Assembly: GCF_001039355.2 (NCBI RefSeq) | Contig: NW_019774981.1 | Span: forward strand, 390,070 to 454,069 | DNA from: Lingula anatina | Taxonomy: Eukaryota; Brachiopoda; Lingulata; Lingulida; Lingulidae | Reading direction: 5' to 3' | Length of the DNA stretch: 64,000 nucleotides | Part shown: positions 61,571-64,000 of the stretch, piece by piece | Position numbering within the stretch: position 1 is the first letter of the stretch | How the letters are laid out: every line of letters starts with the position of its first letter | The notes under the pieces: generated by a model | What the model was told of the DNA's origin: nothing | Database searches by the model: none | Seen by the model: only the letters and a program-made list of their open reading frames with translations | Translations under genes and position numbers: made by a program

Positions 61571-63012
61571 CTAGTCGTTCGATTTGTCTCCGTCGTTGTC
61601 ACCACATGGTCCACTTGTTCCATCGATCCACCTTGGTTCAGCAACGGTTATTGTCACACAGCGACGAGGGCCAATAGTGATGCTGACTTGCTGGGATGGG
61701 CACTTCACAAATATATATTCAAAGGGTAATTAATAGGGATGATTCACACACACACACACACACACACACAAGAAAAATATCTGAAGTTCAATGATCACAC
61801 AGAGTAAAATTTGCCAGAGATTTGGACATTAAAAAAAAGGTTAAAAAGCTTGTTTGTCTCAGCTTCACGTTATATATAGTTGTTTTCGCTGCTATTGCTA
61901 GTAAAACATATTATTTAAAAAATAAGAAATCGAAAAGAAACACTAACATTGCGGAACGATGAGACCTGCACATTTCCTTTCTTGTTTGCTTTACGTTTTC
62001 TATTTTTTGGTGCGCTTACTTTTGTCTATTCTTTTGTCATAAAAGTGAAAAACTTACATCGAATACTTGTCCCGAACCGAATTCTGCAACTGTCGCCATG
62101 TCAACCGTGTCTATATTGTCAGTTCCATCAATCAATTTGCAAGTGAAACTAACTGTTAAAAGTTTCGTAAATGGTCCATCCTTATGATACTCTGTTAGGG
62201 CTGTAACCATCCAGCGAGGCGGGGTATTCACGTTATCTTGTGAAAGAACATGCCACACACCGGGAACCAAGTTATGGCGTCTACGCTTTCCATCAAAGGT
62301 TATGAAGTGCGGGTCCCCACAAACAGTACAATCATCTGTAGGAAATAAATAAACCAGTGTCAGTAACACATTTTATGAATATGTTTTCAAACAACATGGC
62401 ATGTATCTATAATGTGTTGACACAAATCTCAGTAAAACTTACAGGTTGTAATTGAATATTAAAAGATGCATACTTTTGTAGAGATAATAAAAGCTGTTAC
62501 CATCTTATAGAAAAAAAAAGAAAATTAATCAAAATTTCAACATTTCCCTTAATCAGCCAGACACACATTATCGATTAAAAAATCTCTTCCTTCCCAACCA
62601 GGAAATTAATCAAAATTTCAACATTTCCCTTAATCAGCCAGACACACATTATCGATTAAAAAATCTCTTCCTTCCCAACCAGGACCCAGTGAACATTTGT
62701 TTGGTTTTTGCTACTTCCTGAGGAGTGGGGAGTTCATTGAAAATATTTATGATAAATGCATTGTTCAGATTGACTGAGAAAATGCATACAGCGTTCAAGG
62801 TACATGTAGTATTTTATATTTGTTTTATTTTTGACAATGCTATATTAAAATGGCAGTTGGTTCAGTTTTCGATTTATGACTACAAAATGTGAGTTTTTCT
62901 GTCTTGCTACCAGAAATACGTGAAACTCACCTGTCGCAATATTAGTCCCTTGGCTACTGGATTTACCAAGCACTGCCATCAAAATGAGAACTACCGGCAC
63001 ATAGGTCTGCAT
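61571..63012 (-). CDS. Small secreted single-VWD-domain protein, gene B
   Basis: Exons 62931-63012, 62058-62335 and 61571-61702, 163 aa. Exon lengths and phases are identical to gene A except for one codon missing in exon 1. The signal peptide (VPVVLILMAVLG) is unchanged. Exon 2 begins CTVCGDPHFITFDGKRR and then departs strongly from gene A. Exon 3 ends GPCGDNDGDKSND. The first VWD cysteines are kept, but gene A has a Cys in its VKCQTES stretch where gene B reads VTALTES-like, so disulfide pairing may differ. Likely secreted; partner unknown. A downstream conserved exon-like block starts at 61145. Confidence 0.8.
62522..62683. repeat. 81 bp tandem duplication in VWD gene B intron 1
   Basis: Two adjacent, practically identical 81 bp units starting AAATTAATCAAAATTTC. 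Absent from gene A, so younger than the A/B split. Confidence 0.9.
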
Positions 63013-64000
63013 GGTTCCTGTAATGGTTATAATCAGTTGTTACTGTCAGAATGAAAGTGTTGTCTATCTAGACCCAGGCGTGCTCCGTAGATATATACAG
63101 GGTATATATATACACACACGCACACCCACAGAAGGTGTATCTGGTAAAATGTGATTGGTGACTTGGGTCTTAGTATTTGATTTAGATCATTAGAATGATA
63201 GTTTGACAGATGACGTTTTGCGGTTATATTTATTTGAATACGACGTACGTTCAACAAGAAGGGAAACTTGTTTACAGTTAAAAGGAAAGAAACATTTTAA
63301 GATGGTCATACAGCGGGAAGAAGAAAATATTATTTCGGTAAGTAAAAAACAACAAACTATTCACCATGACCCCGACGTATTAAAAATAATATTATGATGT
63401 ACATGAAAAAATTCCCTTACGCACAGACTAAGTATAAGACTGTCAGTTTTATTGTCCCATACTCATACTAATTGGACATAATGGATATGTATACGCCTAC
63501 GGGGAACGTGGACAAGATTTTTCATTTTCAAATGTCCATTCAGAGATTTCACTGGATTTTCAATCTTATTTTAAAAGACTTTCACCGTCTCCCAATCAGG
63601 TAGCGATTTAAAAAAATATGTATCATTACCCTGCCTGCCCGCTACCATTTACACGTAAATATTGTGAGCTAGTTTATGTTACAATACAACAAGTCAACAT
63701 TTTGACTGAGGCACATGACATATAGACAGATTGGATTGATGAATTACAAAATGTGTGTTCATTGTATGTTTACTTAGCTTCAATTCTTTCTTGGGTACAA
63801 TTAACGAATGGTTCTTCTGCAATTTGTGTAACGACATGGAACTGATTATTTTTGCGAAAGAACCGTTTTGTGGTAAGGACTGGGGGCGTAAAAACTGCTG
63901 CTTGCCAATAGTCTTAGAACTGACGATAATTGACAGCCAGCGATAGTTTCTGTCCTTGCAACTTTTTACACCTCAGACCAAACTGGTTCTTTCTTGTTGC

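Larger units (their letters stand above)
60085..64000. repeat. Segmental duplication, block B (pairs with 23968-28300)
   Basis: Collinear with block A up to the window end, including the internal pair at 60390 and 60750. It carries VWD gene B. Confidence 0.85.

Overview
The window is nuclear DNA of an animal, AT-rich (clearly below half G+C), with intron-bearing genes, several transposon families, simple repeats and many segmental duplications. No operons or bacterial signals are present. The gene set (PAPS sulfotransferase of the Sulfotransfer_3 type, small secreted VWD protein, armadillo-like multi-exon protein, EXD1/Egalitarian-like nuclease, Gypsy and Harbinger elements) and the heavy haplotype-like duplication suggest a highly heterozygous, probably marine invertebrate (cephalochordate, hemichordate, echinoderm or lophotrochozoan). 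I cannot resolve the phylum. Seven isolated N characters (17874, 23967, 28087, 30887, 32922, 33904, 45427) look like contig joins, and most sit at the edge of a duplicated block, so some duplication here is probably assembly artefact.

Layout. 0.5-4.6 kb: a four-exon sulfotransferase gene on the minus strand, bracketed by two copies of a ~300 bp flank (1-300 and 4985-5330) that hint at a former tandem array. 5.5-16 kb: two tandem plus-strand genes for a DEDDy 3'-5' exonuclease with a C-terminal CxxC...CxxC zinc finger resembling Stc1 (coding exons 8934-9977 and 14904-16007). They are preceded by at least six duplicated promoter/leader-exon cassettes. A Harbinger-like element lies between them and a foldback element lies in the intron of the second. 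16.8-17.9 kb: a direct duplication ending at an N. 18.7-23.6 kb: a decayed, 5'-truncated Gypsy retrotransposon on the minus strand. 23.6-28.3 kb: a dispersed repeat, then a block that recurs at 60.1-64.0 kb; each copy carries a three-exon gene for a ~163 aa secreted single-VWD protein. 28.4-34.6 kb: a nested tandem array with poly-G tracts and no convincing coding potential. 37.5-45.4 kb and 45.5-56.0 kb: a minus-strand gene of at least 22 exons for a large alpha-helical repeat protein, tentatively MEI1-like. Its last 16 exons are present twice, the first copy ending at an N. 58.4-58.7 kb holds a decayed third copy of its terminal exon.

The most interesting material is the exonuclease/zinc-finger pair. 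It keeps all four DEDD residues, which vertebrate EXD1 lacks, and joins them to a finger of the type fission yeast uses to link RNAi to heterochromatin. Next is the VWD pair, whose coding exon is far more diverged than its own introns and upstream flank.
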